From positions 496,001 to 560,000 of the forward strand of contig JAFKAC010000007.1 of the NCBI GenBank assembly GCA_025766275.1: DNA of 64,000 bases, read 5' to 3'. The stretch is from Lactarius indigo. Lineage: Eukaryota > Basidiomycota > Agaricomycetes > Russulales > Russulaceae. Position numbers and translations under genes: made by a program. The notes under the pieces were generated by a model. It worked only from the letters and a program-made list of their open reading frames with translations. It made no database searches and had not been told where the DNA came from. Position 1 is the first letter of the stretch. Every line of letters starts with the position of its first letter. Below, in pieces: positions 28,008 to 39,351 of the stretch.

Positions 28008-30035
28008 ATGACGAGCTCAATCTCGGACACGACGCACTCTCCTGCACCATTCAGTCCTTTCACGACACATTCTGGCGGCAGTGACCTTGCTACCTCCGAC
28101 GGTGGGTCTAGCACACCAGAGAGGGGCTCTTTTTAAAACCTAATAACACGCAGAATCCCCCGACCTTGGCGCTTTCACAATTGTTTTTCGCGCTTTAGAT
28201 GATTTTCAGCCAAGGAACTTCATCCCTCATCCTATCACTCTTACTACGACTACAACGGCTACCTCGGCGTTGTCTCCCACAGGGTCTGAATCAGATCCTA
28301 ATAACAGGGGCTCCACAGTATGGAACCAACACCCTATCGCGTCTTATTTATCTATTTCTTCACGAAATGCAACAACGCGGCTCTCTGGGGCATCACACTC
28401 GCCTCCACCTACCGAGCCACCTTCGTCTGATACTGAAGGAGAAATAATGATCGACCGGGAGGTGGATAGCGGCTCGTACGACGATACCAACGACGCAGAT
28501 GAAGACACGCTTCCTTCGTTAGGATACCTCGCCGAAGCGCTTCAGTTCATTGCAGCTGAACGCGCCAAACTCACGGCTCCTCGTGATATTTCCTGGCATC
28601 GCGGTAGTCACAGTCCCACCTCAGACGATCCCCCCAGAGGTCGACAGCAGGAACTACAACGACGAAAGCAGCAGCAGCAGCAACAACAACAGCAAAACTC
28701 TCGTCGCAGACGTCGAAGGACAAAAGCTAGGTCGCTTGGCCGAACAATCGGTGTCCGCGAGTCTGCCCCATCGCTTGGACCCTCGGGGGCTGTTGACGCA
28801 GAGATCCTCGATGGAGACGATGCTTCCGACTTCCTTTCTCCTTCCCCATCACCTGACATCTCTTCCTCCGAGGTAGCTGGCCGCTTCAAGTCAACTCCTG
28901 CCTCCCCTCCACGCCGTAAAGCCAGGCATCGCAATAGCTTCCGTTCCGCCTCCGCGGATGCCAGACCACGTTTAGGCCATAGCCAATCTACCCCATCGCT
29001 CCGCTCTGGTCCGCTTGATCCACGCGTCGTACGCCTCCGAGCTCTTGCGATCAAGCTCAAGTTTCTATTTGCTGCAGAGGCAGAGCTCCTTACCGCCATC
29101 CTTTCAAACCAGTCTCTCCAGTCTCCATCACCAGACTTTATCGACCCACGAGGACCCGCTCCAAAGCCCGGACAACCGTTGGTACACGTCTTCGTTGATT
29201 AGTACGTCCGTGCTTTCCAGAATTCTTTGCTTTCCTGATCGAACTTTACTCAGCTCCAACATTCTCATCGGATTCCTCAACTATCTACGAAGGCATCCGC
29301 ATTACCTTGTCAGTACCAAGGTCAGATGGATGTCCCATGCGGCGCTCGCCCTCATCCTCGAGCGTGGTCGTTCTGTCACCCGGCGCGTACTTGTGGCTTC
29401 TTCGCCATTGTACCAGCCAATGGATCCAGCCACCCGACTCGGATATGAAGTACATGTGTACGCACGTGTTCCCGATACCGGTGACGGTGCGGACAGGGTA
29501 CCGCCTCAACGCCACCGCCATTCCCGGGGGCGCAGTGCTGGCGGCAGTAACAACGGATGGAATATCACATTGAAGGAACACGCGCATCGATCGACGACGT
29601 CTGGCATCGCATTCACAACCGACTCGTCTGAGCCGGGAACGTCAAGCGGCAGTGGGCCGCCGCCTGCGACTACTGCGCGTCCTGGGCAGGTATCTTCGTC
29701 TTCATCCGCTGGTCGCGTCCGCTATCGCGAACAAGGTGTCGACGAGCTGCTACAGTTGAAGTTCCTTCAGGCGGTCGCTAACGTGGACGACGTCCCACCG
29801 CCCGGGTCCACGATCGTCCTTGCGACCGGGGACGGTAACGTGGGGCAATTCAACGAGGAGGGCTTTCGTGGTTGCGTGCGTACAGCGTTGAAGAAGGGGT
29901 GGCGTGTCGAGCTGTACGCATGGGAGGGCGGACTGAGTCGGACGTGGGTACGGGAGTTTCGCTGAGGGACCATGGTCGTCGCGATTCCGTATCATACCGA
30001 TCGACGGCTTTGGGGCCGATTTGCTCGACGGCTGA
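28008..30035 (+). CDS. NYN-domain (PIN-like nuclease fold) protein with an apparent frameshift near its end
   Basis: Probable RNA-acting protein with a NYN domain, a PIN-like metal-dependent nuclease fold; target unknown. Exons 28008-28101, 28199-29201 and 29254-30035. The N-terminal 350 residues are disordered, Ser/Pro-rich, with a poly-Gln tract followed by a run of Arg. The domain starts at VHVFVDYSNILIGFLNYL and ends with STIVLATGDGNVGQFNEEGF and GWRVELYAWEGGLSRTW; the Asp residues of VDYSN and TGDGN are the expected metal ligands. As written the frame stops at 29965 (602 codons). If one T of the run at 29957-29959 is ignored, the frame continues with family-like RFRIIPIDGFGADLL to a stop at 30033-30035 (625 codons). 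A long low-complexity insert interrupts the domain. Confidence 0.82.
28669..28695 (+). repeat. CAG/CAA repeat coding for nine glutamines
   Basis: Nine consecutive Gln codons inside the disordered N-terminal part of the NYN protein, followed a few codons later by six Arg codons. CAG and CAA are mixed, so the tract is not a pure microsatellite. Confidence 0.9.
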
Positions 30036-33000
30036 GACGCGAGTGGGATTCGCGTTCCTTGTTCGTTGCCAACCACTGGAAGGTTTCGAACGGAATCTCG
30101 CGAACGAATTCGCCATAATCAAGGAAACTGCCGTGAGCCGCTTCCGGATCTCAGATCATTTTAATTCGATATCTTAGTCGCTGTCCGTTGCTATTGTATA
30201 GTTGGTTTCAATCTTTGCGTAAAAATTCATATGCATATCGACCACGGAAGCTTACGGCTATGCGTACCACACTGTGGGCTTGCTACTGGCAGGGTCGAAA
30301 AATGCCTCGAGTTGGCTGAAAGATAAGGTAGCTTGCCGGAACAGCGGATGGAGGTAGACAGCACGAGCCAAGCTACTTATATGCACTGACAGAGTCAGAA
30401 CTGGTAAAATGGAAGGGCTGACATTTTACGAAAAAAAAGAAAAAAAAAAACATTACACCCATCCGGTAAGCCACCAGCGCAGGGCGCCCTTTGCTTATCT
30501 GTCGGAAGCGCGAACGGGTGATGATAAGCCGCATGTATAAAAAATTGCCGCAACCCACATACGCCGTTGGTGACAGTGCGGCGGCAGGGTGAGAGTGCCA
30601 CTCGGGGGAACGGGACGAGCGCGGCGAACGCGAGAAGGAAAACACGTTCGTTCGAGTGGTGCTCCCCCTCCACGAGGCGGACAAAAATGGGCGAATGTGC
30701 GCTCGGGGACCCCCGGGGAGAGAAAAGAAAACAACGGCATCATGGAAAAGCCAACGTGGGATCCGGCGAGAATTATTGCGCGCTGGCCAACCAGCGAATT
30801 CCCGCTAGTACGTGGCAGGGAGAAAGGAGGGAGAGCATATGGCACATGCGCCGGCTAGGTTCGTGATGGAGATGGTAGTCGTTCGTAAGTCATTTGCATA
30901 AAGATAAAGCAGCGCCCGATTGATGAGAGACAAATTAAATTATGGACTCGCGCTCTGCGCTGGACTGAATGGAACAATAATACAGTACAGTACACGGCAA
31001 TGGGAAGCACTGTTAGTACTACTCTTCTTTTTTTTTTTTTTCATTGAATGGGAATGAAATGAAACGGCACCAATCGTAAAGGAGGGGCTAAATGTGCGCG
31101 CGTTCGCAGGAGGCCTGACCTACCCCTCTCTCTTTGGGCAAGACGCTGAGGGCTTTATAGCATAACGACCATTATCGGCAAGCCTGAGGCAGATTGGCTA
31201 CGATAAGGGGAGAGGGGGAGGAGGAACCGACAAATGGACTAATGGGAAATGCCACAAGGCACACACACGTTCGAGATCGGCGCCTCGAGCTCCAGTTACG
31301 GATTTAAGCAGTGAGTTAATATTTCTCCTCAGTGCGGTGCAGCGGACGGATACCCGTGTACAACCTTGAAAAAAATCCTTTGACGAGTCTAGCGAGCGAT
31401 GGGGTCCGAAGGCACCTTTCAGGTCTTTTCAAGGGGACAAAGGAGGGGAATTGGTGCCGACTTCATAATTTATTCGTTGGCTGGCGGCAAGATAAGTGCC
31501 ACGCCAGCGCAAGTTTGCTTCAGTAAAAATCTTGCGGCGGGTCCAAGAAGACCGGAGACATGTTTACAGTAACGATCGTGCAACGATACATGGTTTCCAA
31601 TATTAACAACAAGGTTTACAGTTTGGACAAGAAACGACAACAACAATAGCTCCCGAAACTCTCATCGAGTTGACCTAAACAGATTGATCACAACAGTGTC
31701 GCACACGTTCACGTCTGATGTGTCGTGCGTTGGTGGGTGACGGCACATTGGCACGGTCGAAAGCCACCGTTCGACCCAAAAAAAGATAGATAGGAGATTG
31801 ATTCAATTTTTTTAATCCAGTCCACGATATTACTTGCTAACATGTCATCCGTCGTCCGGGTGGAATCGACGAGTTTGAGGTTGGCAGGTGCGAGCGGCGG
31901 AATTATTTGTCTCGCCGATGATCGATGGAGAGGATCGATCTGGACGGGACAAGGCAACCGCTATCAGCAAAAGCAAAAGAGCTCTGTTGGTTGGTGGGGT
32001 AGAGGGGGGCGGCGGCGGGGGACACGTTAACTGCTATTGCTAATCCTGGAAGGGGGAAGTTTGAGGAGCCGACGCCTTAAGGACGACGATGCGACGAGAA
32101 GGGAAAGGAAGAGAAGCGATGAGCAAAGGTGCGAACTGATGGGGTGGGTGCGTGTGTGGGTGGAACAACAAGCAAGCGGCGCTGACCATATTTCCAAATT
32201 TAAACTGGGCATCCCGGAGGTAAAAAAAAAATTCAGGTTATGGGTAAGGTGAGCATGTACCGTCCGTAGTTCGTAGCCAAATGCAATACGTGGATCACGG
32301 TCCGGAATGCGTGCCAAAGTACCTGTTGCCCCGTACGGTAATGCGGTGTGTACGAGGGCGATCCGCCCGCAGTCGACAAGAACGAGTCAGATAATACGCA
32401 ACCCATGAGTAAATGAAGTGAAACCTCCACCCACGATCTCCGTGTCCCCGAAGCAGCGGCGAACAGCTGATAGATGGATAAGAAGAGGGTGCTCTGGACC
32501 CACCCTCACCGCAAGGGTGTGGCGAACACACCCAGCTGTTTACTCGTTCGAAGCCAAAGGGGGGGGGGGGGCCCTCCCCGCAGATCCAACCAAGATCGGA
32601 CCTCGACGGCATCTGTTTGCTGAGTACCAAGAAGAGAAACACAGCAAGGGAAGTCATTTAATGAAACTGAGGGAAGAACGCCTTCGGCCGTACAGCGCGT
32701 TCTTGAACCTAGGGATCAAATGGCGATCTGATGTTCGCGATGGGGACACACGATTGCCGCGTGTACGATAGATAGAAAATGGAATGGTTCGCTACTAAGG
32801 TCACAAAGAGACGAGAACGGTCCAGCGGTGGCAGCGTAGACTCATTTGCGTGGCCGCGCTTATCGACATGAAGGAGCGAATGAATCCAGAACCACCAAGG
32901 ACATCTGATACTAGGGAGAGCGTCAAACGTCTTATTGAGCGATTATGAGAAAGCACACGTCCGGGACATGTATTGATGAACCCCCGAAATGAAACCTACA

Positions 33001-34984
33001 TTGAAGGAGAACAACGGAGCCAAAAAGTATCGCATCCGAGTCATAGATCATTACATTACACACATCAGTCGTGGTTGCTCACTCTGACTCGAAACGGGGA
33101 CACCCGGACCCAATTGGAAAGATTCCGGACATATGGATCTTGGGTCAAACTAGACGAGAAGCGACGCGGTCTCGCAACCCAACTCGATGATATTTTTTTT
33201 GTCCCTTAAATAAAAGAAAAAAAAAAGGGAGGGGGGGGGGGGGAAGCGTTGTGCGTGGCACACCAGCGCAGCATAGAACCGCGGATACCAAGCGTGGACG
33301 GGTAACACAGTAAAAAGCCCAGATGATTGTAGGTAGCACTAAAGAAAGTATGTGATGGGGATGTAGTTGATATGGTCAATGTGTGTCGGAGGGAGATATA
33401 AATGCGAGGGTAGATAGGAGATGCGACAATGGGGAGGTATTCCAGTGACACCCGTCTATGAGGATATGTATGCAGAAAACGATATACGAGAAAAAGCAAA
33501 ATTAACCTATATGCGATGACCAAAGTCCCATAGCAAGCAGAAATCTAGGGTGTAATTGTGACCATCAGGCTTGTAGTTTTGTTCGAACCTACTGAGAGGG
33601 AGGCGATGAGCAAATACTCCGGACATCCATTACGAGAAAAAGACGGACCGGCTTTCTCATCATGAGCGGTTGTGAGGCTTGGTTGTAGTTGGCGGGGGGC
33701 GTTGGCTGTATGCGGGTTTCAGTTGGGGGGTGTCCTGGCGCAACACGAAAGAACAGTAACTTACGGCGTACGCGAGCGATTGCGCCGACCCAGCATTGTT
33801 CGACAATGCTTTTTTAAGCTAGAGACATCGGGCAATTTGAACAGAGGTCTAGATTATCAAAGGGAAAGGACACACCTTAGGCTTCACTGTCCGCAGCGTG
33901 CTGACCAGACATTGATGAAGTGTACACCGATACATGTGCAAGGCTCTTGGCTTGCGGTAGCGAAGAGAGCGAATTGGAGAGACTGGGTAACGCGATGAGG
34001 TGGGAGGGGGCGGAACCTTTTTGGATGGGTTTGGACGCGTCGGGCATTGTGTAGTGTAGTAAGATGGGGGGGTGTGTAGCGTGTAGGGTGATGGAGAAAG
34101 AAAAGACGAAAAGAGGATTTGATAAAAATACAGGAGAGGAGAGGAATGAGACAGAGCACGGAACGCGGGAGGAACGGGTCAAAGGGAGGGTGGTGGAATC
34201 GGAATAGGCTTTATAGCTGGGACCCGAGGGTGGCCATGTCCAGAGGAAGGGAGAGAGTGACCGGTGACCAGAGTGACCAGTTCAGTTTAGGACGACAGCT
34301 GGCTTGGTGACCATCTCAAGATCTCACGTTTGCGTCCTTTTCTCGTCATTAACAAGCGTCCAATCGGTCCAATTATCCAATGGGAATCTTGCCTCCTTAG
34401 ACAGGGAAATAAACGCGCGCGCGCATCTTCCCCCAGGCGAGGCAGACGGACACGCCCTGCGTCAAGCCGTGCCGCGCCGTGTCTGCGCCTTCTCCTTCCT
34501 AACTGCGGCGACGGCAAGATAAGGGATCCCCCCCTCTTCCTCCCCCCTTTCCTTACTAAACCAGACACTGGAGTGGGGTATGCCCTAGCCTAGCCACGGC
34601 CACGACCACGAGCATGCATGCTCAGCTCAGGGACGCCGAGTCCGAGTCCAGCCCTCTTCACAAGGTGTCCCTTGTGGGCATGTGAACTTTTGATCCACGC
34701 TCGTCCCTCCGATCTCCCTCATTCTCGACCTCAATCCCAAACCTATCGTTTTCACTTCCTCTCGATCTCCATATTTCGTCATCCCCCGTTTCCCATCATC
34801 GCCCTCCATTTTGACGTACTAGCACTTCACCCCCCCATCTTTACCTCATCCTCGTGACCTCGAATCCCCTCCACTGGTAATGCGCATACCCCCGATTATT
34901 TGATCTTTTATTTGTTTCTTTTTGATTTTAATTTTTGCGTCATTTCTCGTCTTCCTGTTGCCGTACGTACATAAGGCGCCAGAC
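30036..34984. other. Five-kilobase gene-poor stretch rich in homopolymers
   Basis: No supported coding exon on either strand. The sequence contains A-, T- and G-runs, for example A-rich 30429-30449, T-rich 31027-31042, G-rich 32561-32572 and an A-run next to a G-run at 33219-33242. I find no transposase, reverse transcriptase or terminal repeat. The C/T-rich part from about 34640 to 34860 and a possible intron ending near 34978 look like the 5' leader of something starting at 34985. Confidence 0.5.
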
Positions 34985-35760
34985 ATGGCTGCTCAACCTA
35001 AGATAACTGCCGAAGATATAGATCACCGCTTGTCCTTAAATGGCGAGAGATGAAATGTCATCACGGATGGGTGGCCCGTTCTGCTCGTGCGTTAGGAATC
35101 GTCCCTTACTATTTCGTGATTCGGCTCGGTTGCAGTACGGCACTTCTCGCTCTCCAAGTCAATGTCATCTCTCGATTTCACTCACTTGCCTTTCTCCCCG
35201 CAACCCGACTAAGACTTCGTAATTCTCGGCTGCCGTCTTGGTGGTAACGCTACCGTCTTCTCCAATCCTCTCTCGGAACTCCCCGAACTGAAAAAACCCA
35301 TCCCTTGAGACTTGGCTTCACGGCGCTCCGCGTCTGCGCACGGGTTGCTCTGCGGCCTACGGGGCTTACGGCGATGACCGAACGCCAGCCACCGCCTTCC
35401 CCGCAGCGCCTGCGTTACGGGTTCATATTCGCCGCACATGAGGTCCGCGTCATGGCCTGGGCTTGCGCCCATCAACTCTATGCGTGGCTATTCTCGCACG
35501 CCGCCCATTTCGAGCGCCCACATGACCATTTTCCATTATGCGACCCCTTCGGGCGAACCACCAGTGCCAACCCCGAGCGTCACCATCCACCCCATCTATC
35601 ATAGGTGGTCTGGCCTTTGGATTCCTACAACTAAGCCATAGCCCCGCCAGACCGGACGATCTATCCATCCGGCCACAACCCCATCCCACATCCCGCTATG
35701 ACCTACCGAGGATCTCGGCAGCGTTTAAATTTACCAAATGGGCTGTGTGAGACTGGTCAG
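34985..35760 (+). other. Unresolved coding-looking island
   Basis: A pyrimidine-rich leader precedes an ATG at 34985 that reads MAAQPKITAEDIDHRLSLNG before a stop. At 35213-35308 another frame reads DFVILGCRLGG then NATVFSNPLSELPELKKPIP. Near 35500-35600 a third reads SSAHMTIFHYATPSGEPPVP. These pieces have protein-like composition and clean C/T-rich codon use, but I could not connect them by splice sites of the usual kind or recognise a family. It may be a real gene that I fail to splice, or a decayed one. Confidence 0.25.
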
Positions 35761-36456
35761 GTGGTTCTTCGCAGCACTTGGTTTCCGTCATTGCTACAGT
35801 GATGCATCCAATGATGAGTTGGGCGTGTTACCCCCTACAGGGACATGGCCCGGACACGTGCAGGTCGTGCGTCGTAATTAATCTCACGCCCACGCCCGCA
35901 GAGCGCACATATGCGGTAACACGGCAGCACAAAGCGAGAGTCATCTCTGGTTAGCACTTAAGCAACTCCTCCGGGTACCCATACCCACGTTGGGTCCCGC
36001 AGCGGGGTCATCGCCATCCGGTGTGGGATGTTTTCCCACGTTCGCCAGGTGTTCAGGTGTCACTTGAGCCCCGCCCAAGAGGTGGCCCGTGCTAAGAATG
36101 AGGTACGAATAACAAATCGACCCCGCACCGTCTGCCAGGTCCTTGAACAGAGCACCGAGCACAGTCTTCTGAAGCAAGACCCGAAGAGGCGTGGCCTTCG
36201 ATCCGTGCACGACGCTGCATATCTTTCACAACACACGCCACAAGTTGTTATAGTCGTCTTTTGCTCCTCACGGGCAGTCACTTGACCTCAACACGGGGCA
36301 AGACCGGCTTCACTATACCGTCAGATCTTTCACACACCCCACATTGCTTCTAATATAGCTTCTCCTGCTTACATCTATTTCCGCTCGTGAGCCATCACCG
36401 AGATAGATCTGGCACCCCAAATGTCTCTTTGACAGACCTCGCTACACACCGATTGA
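35761..36456. other. Intergenic stretch before the GRS1 3' end
   Basis: No supported coding sequence. Frames here are short and overlap on both strands. The last part is the presumed 3' UTR of the minus-strand glycyl-tRNA synthetase gene. Confidence 0.5.
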
Positions 36457-39040
36457 TTAATCAATGGCCTGAACGCCGTCATATGCGGGGAGCCGGTTGC
36501 ACGCTTCTGCCCAAGTGGCGTTGCCATTGACCAGGTCGACGAGCACAGATATGACTTGATCAATGTCACCGATCAGCTGACCTGTTGTGTCTCGTTCCCT
36601 GGAGAACAGGAGAGCGAACAGAAGAAACATCGCGTGGGTTAATATAGCCGAGCGAAACGTTTCCGGGAAATTCACGTACCTCAGTGTCATCGTCCGATTC
36701 TGGACCGCTGAGCCGATCCAGCACGTCAGCGTGGGTACGCGCTCGTCATCACTACCTCACTCACAAGCGAAGTCAAGTGTGACACCGAAGGGCGTCCCAA
36801 GTTCGTCATTGCGCGCGTACCGTTTTCCTATAGAAGTGTTTGAATCATCCACCCGTGAGAAAATACCGGCCTTGCGCAGCTTCGAAGCTAGTCAATCGGT
36901 GAGAATCCCCCCGTGTCTAATCCGCGGCTAAATTGCGAAGCCTGACGTACAGACTTCTTGTATCAGTGGATTGAATTCTTCTTTTGCACTGAGCGGTACG
37001 ATGAGCACCTTGGTCGGCGCGACGACCGCTGGCAAGGAAAGGACCTAATATTGAAAAATAGAGGTCGGTCTGAGAAACAGGTGAAAGCGGAGGACACCCA
37101 CTCCGCGTTCAACGTCCTGTTCGCGAGCCCAGAAATTGTGTTCAAGGAGGACATAGAGAATGCGACCGAGGCCAAAGGAGGGCTCGATGACGTTTGGGGT
37201 GAATTCACGAACTGTAGGGGAAAGGCCACTCAGTAACCGGCCCACTTGACGTCCGACAAGGTCAACACACTAGATTGTTTGAAGGTCTTGCGCTCGATCG
37301 TGACAACTTCATGTGTCAGAGTGAGCTCTCTCCCGTCCGGGGTGGTAACAACGGCGGAACTATGGCCGGCATCTCGTAAGCGGCTAGAATGCGGATTCTG
37401 TTGGAAGCCACGCACCCTTGGGCGAGCTCTCCCTGGATTTCGAGTAGGCGCGTCTCGCTCAATTCTGCAAAGATGCTCTGTATTACTCCCGCGTCCTTAC
37501 CAAAGGTCTTGCCCAGAACTTTCTTGTTGAACTCGGCGACTAAACGCTCGGTAATAATGGGCTCTTTGAGCGCCTGACGAACGACCAAAGGATGCCCGGT
37601 TTTGTTCGAGTGCACGGTCAAGTCGTAAGCAGCACGGTCCGCACAACCGACACACTCGGTCCACCCGTACGAGTTTTGGATCTCGGCATCCCAGCAGTCT
37701 GTAGCGTAGTGTGCCATTTCATTGGCCATGTGCTGGCGGAAGCGCAGTCGGGCGGGGTCAACCCCGATCTTGACCAAAAATTGATGAATGCGCGCCACAA
37801 AATAACCGAGTGTTTCATTTGCTATGACCCCAGACGCCACCGCATCACCCACACTGATCTTCCTGACCTGGGTACTGCCGCTCGCCTGCACGTTTCGGTC
37901 GAGAAGGTCGAGAACGACGTCGCGCACTTGATCAAAGCGCTCGTGACGCTTGTCTTCGGGGTCGACGTAATGCTCTATCTCCGCCATGGTAAATTCGCGC
38001 ACGCGGAGCAGCCCTGCCCGTGGGGAAATTTCGTTTCGAAAAGAACGCCCAATCTGCGCAGAGGCGAACGGCACACGACCGTTATTGAACTCAAGCAGAC
38101 GTGAGAAGTTTAGAAAGTGGCCTTGCGCTGTTTCAGGGCGCAAGTAACTGGAGCACAGAAAAAATGCCCATCGATCAGATCAATCAGAACAAACAAGAAA
38201 AAGAACAAAAAAAACAATGGGGGCGAGATCCTCACCCAGGGTGTTGGCCTGTCGGCCCGATACTGCTGGTGAACATGAGGTTGAATTGTTGGGGTTCGGT
38301 AACTTCATTATCGGTGTCTGGATTTCGAATGTCATGCTTTCGACATAGCTCGCCTAACTCTGGGCCTGAGTAATTGTCCAGCTGTGTAATATGGGAGCAA
38401 AGCCTCGTGACGGTGACGAAATGCACAGGAACGAGGGGGGCTGGGCGCAGCGTACCTGCGCCAATATGACCTCGTATTCCTTCACGGCATTGTCGGGCAG
38501 CTGCTGGACTGTAGCAACATTTTTCACCGCCCCCTTCTTCCTCTTCTTCTTTTCGTCCTCCTTTTGCGGCGGCTGAGCGGCCAGACCGCGCGCCTCCTTG
38601 TCGCCCGCGAGGCGAGCCTCGAGGACCCCCTTGACCAAGTGATCCGCGCGCAAGACGTCACCCGTCTTGGTGTCCTTGACCATCCAGTCTGCGAATCGAG
38701 CAACGTGACCTGACGTCTCGAACACAGGTGCCGGCGTCATGATGGTGGAGTCGATCTCGAGCATGTGCTCCTCTATGATGAAGTGCTTGCGCCATTCTGC
38801 GATGATGTTCGCCTGGAGAGACGAGCCTGGGGGCCCGTAATCATATAGACCCGCGACACCTTTTAGAGAAGAGGGGATAAATAGATGAATGAACTAAATT
38901 CTTTTGGAGAAACGGGCGTCTGTAAACGTACCGCCATAGATTTCGAACGCGGGTGCGTAGAAGAACCTGCGGTTGAGAAGCGCTTCGAAGCGAGTTTTAT
39001 CGAATGGATGTGCCGCTTTGTTGACGGAAATGTCAGCCAT
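36457..39040 (-). CDS. GRS1: Glycyl-tRNA synthetase
   Basis: Class II synthetase charging tRNA-Gly. Exons 39040-38932, 38859-38456, 38381-38236, 38147-37416, 37383-37271, 37211-37102, 37044-36951, 36887-36765, 36707-36680 and 36598-36457 give 666 codons, the normal size. Seen: N-terminal [36 protein letters not shown] (motif 1 region), [20 protein letters not shown] and [20 protein letters not shown] (motif 2), the Gly-binding [20 protein letters not shown], motif 3 in [17 protein letters not shown], and the anticodon-binding domain with TKVLIVPLS and [20 protein letters not shown]. All ten exons close in phase only if a 32-nt intron (37415-37384) is accepted. An in-frame upstream ATG at 39127 would add 29 residues resembling a mitochondrial presequence. 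Confidence 0.94.
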
Positions 39041-39351
39041 GTCGACCTTGAACCTGCGAGACTGAACGAATGGCCACGGATGAAGAAATGAATGACGACA
39101 ACGACAGGAGGACCGCAGCTTCCACATTCACAGAACAGTTTTGAACTCGTGACTGTTCAACGGCTCAATCGAGTCAATCGTGACGTGATTAAAAAAAAAA
39201 AAGTATTCGTTAAATTATCAAGATATCAAGATATCAACGTCAGCACTCTGTGTGTGATAGATAGCGATAGTCCATGAGATAGTAGATGTTAACGACACGA
39301 CTCAATCAAGTTACTAGGTACGTGTCTGATAGCAAAAAAGAATGGACCATT

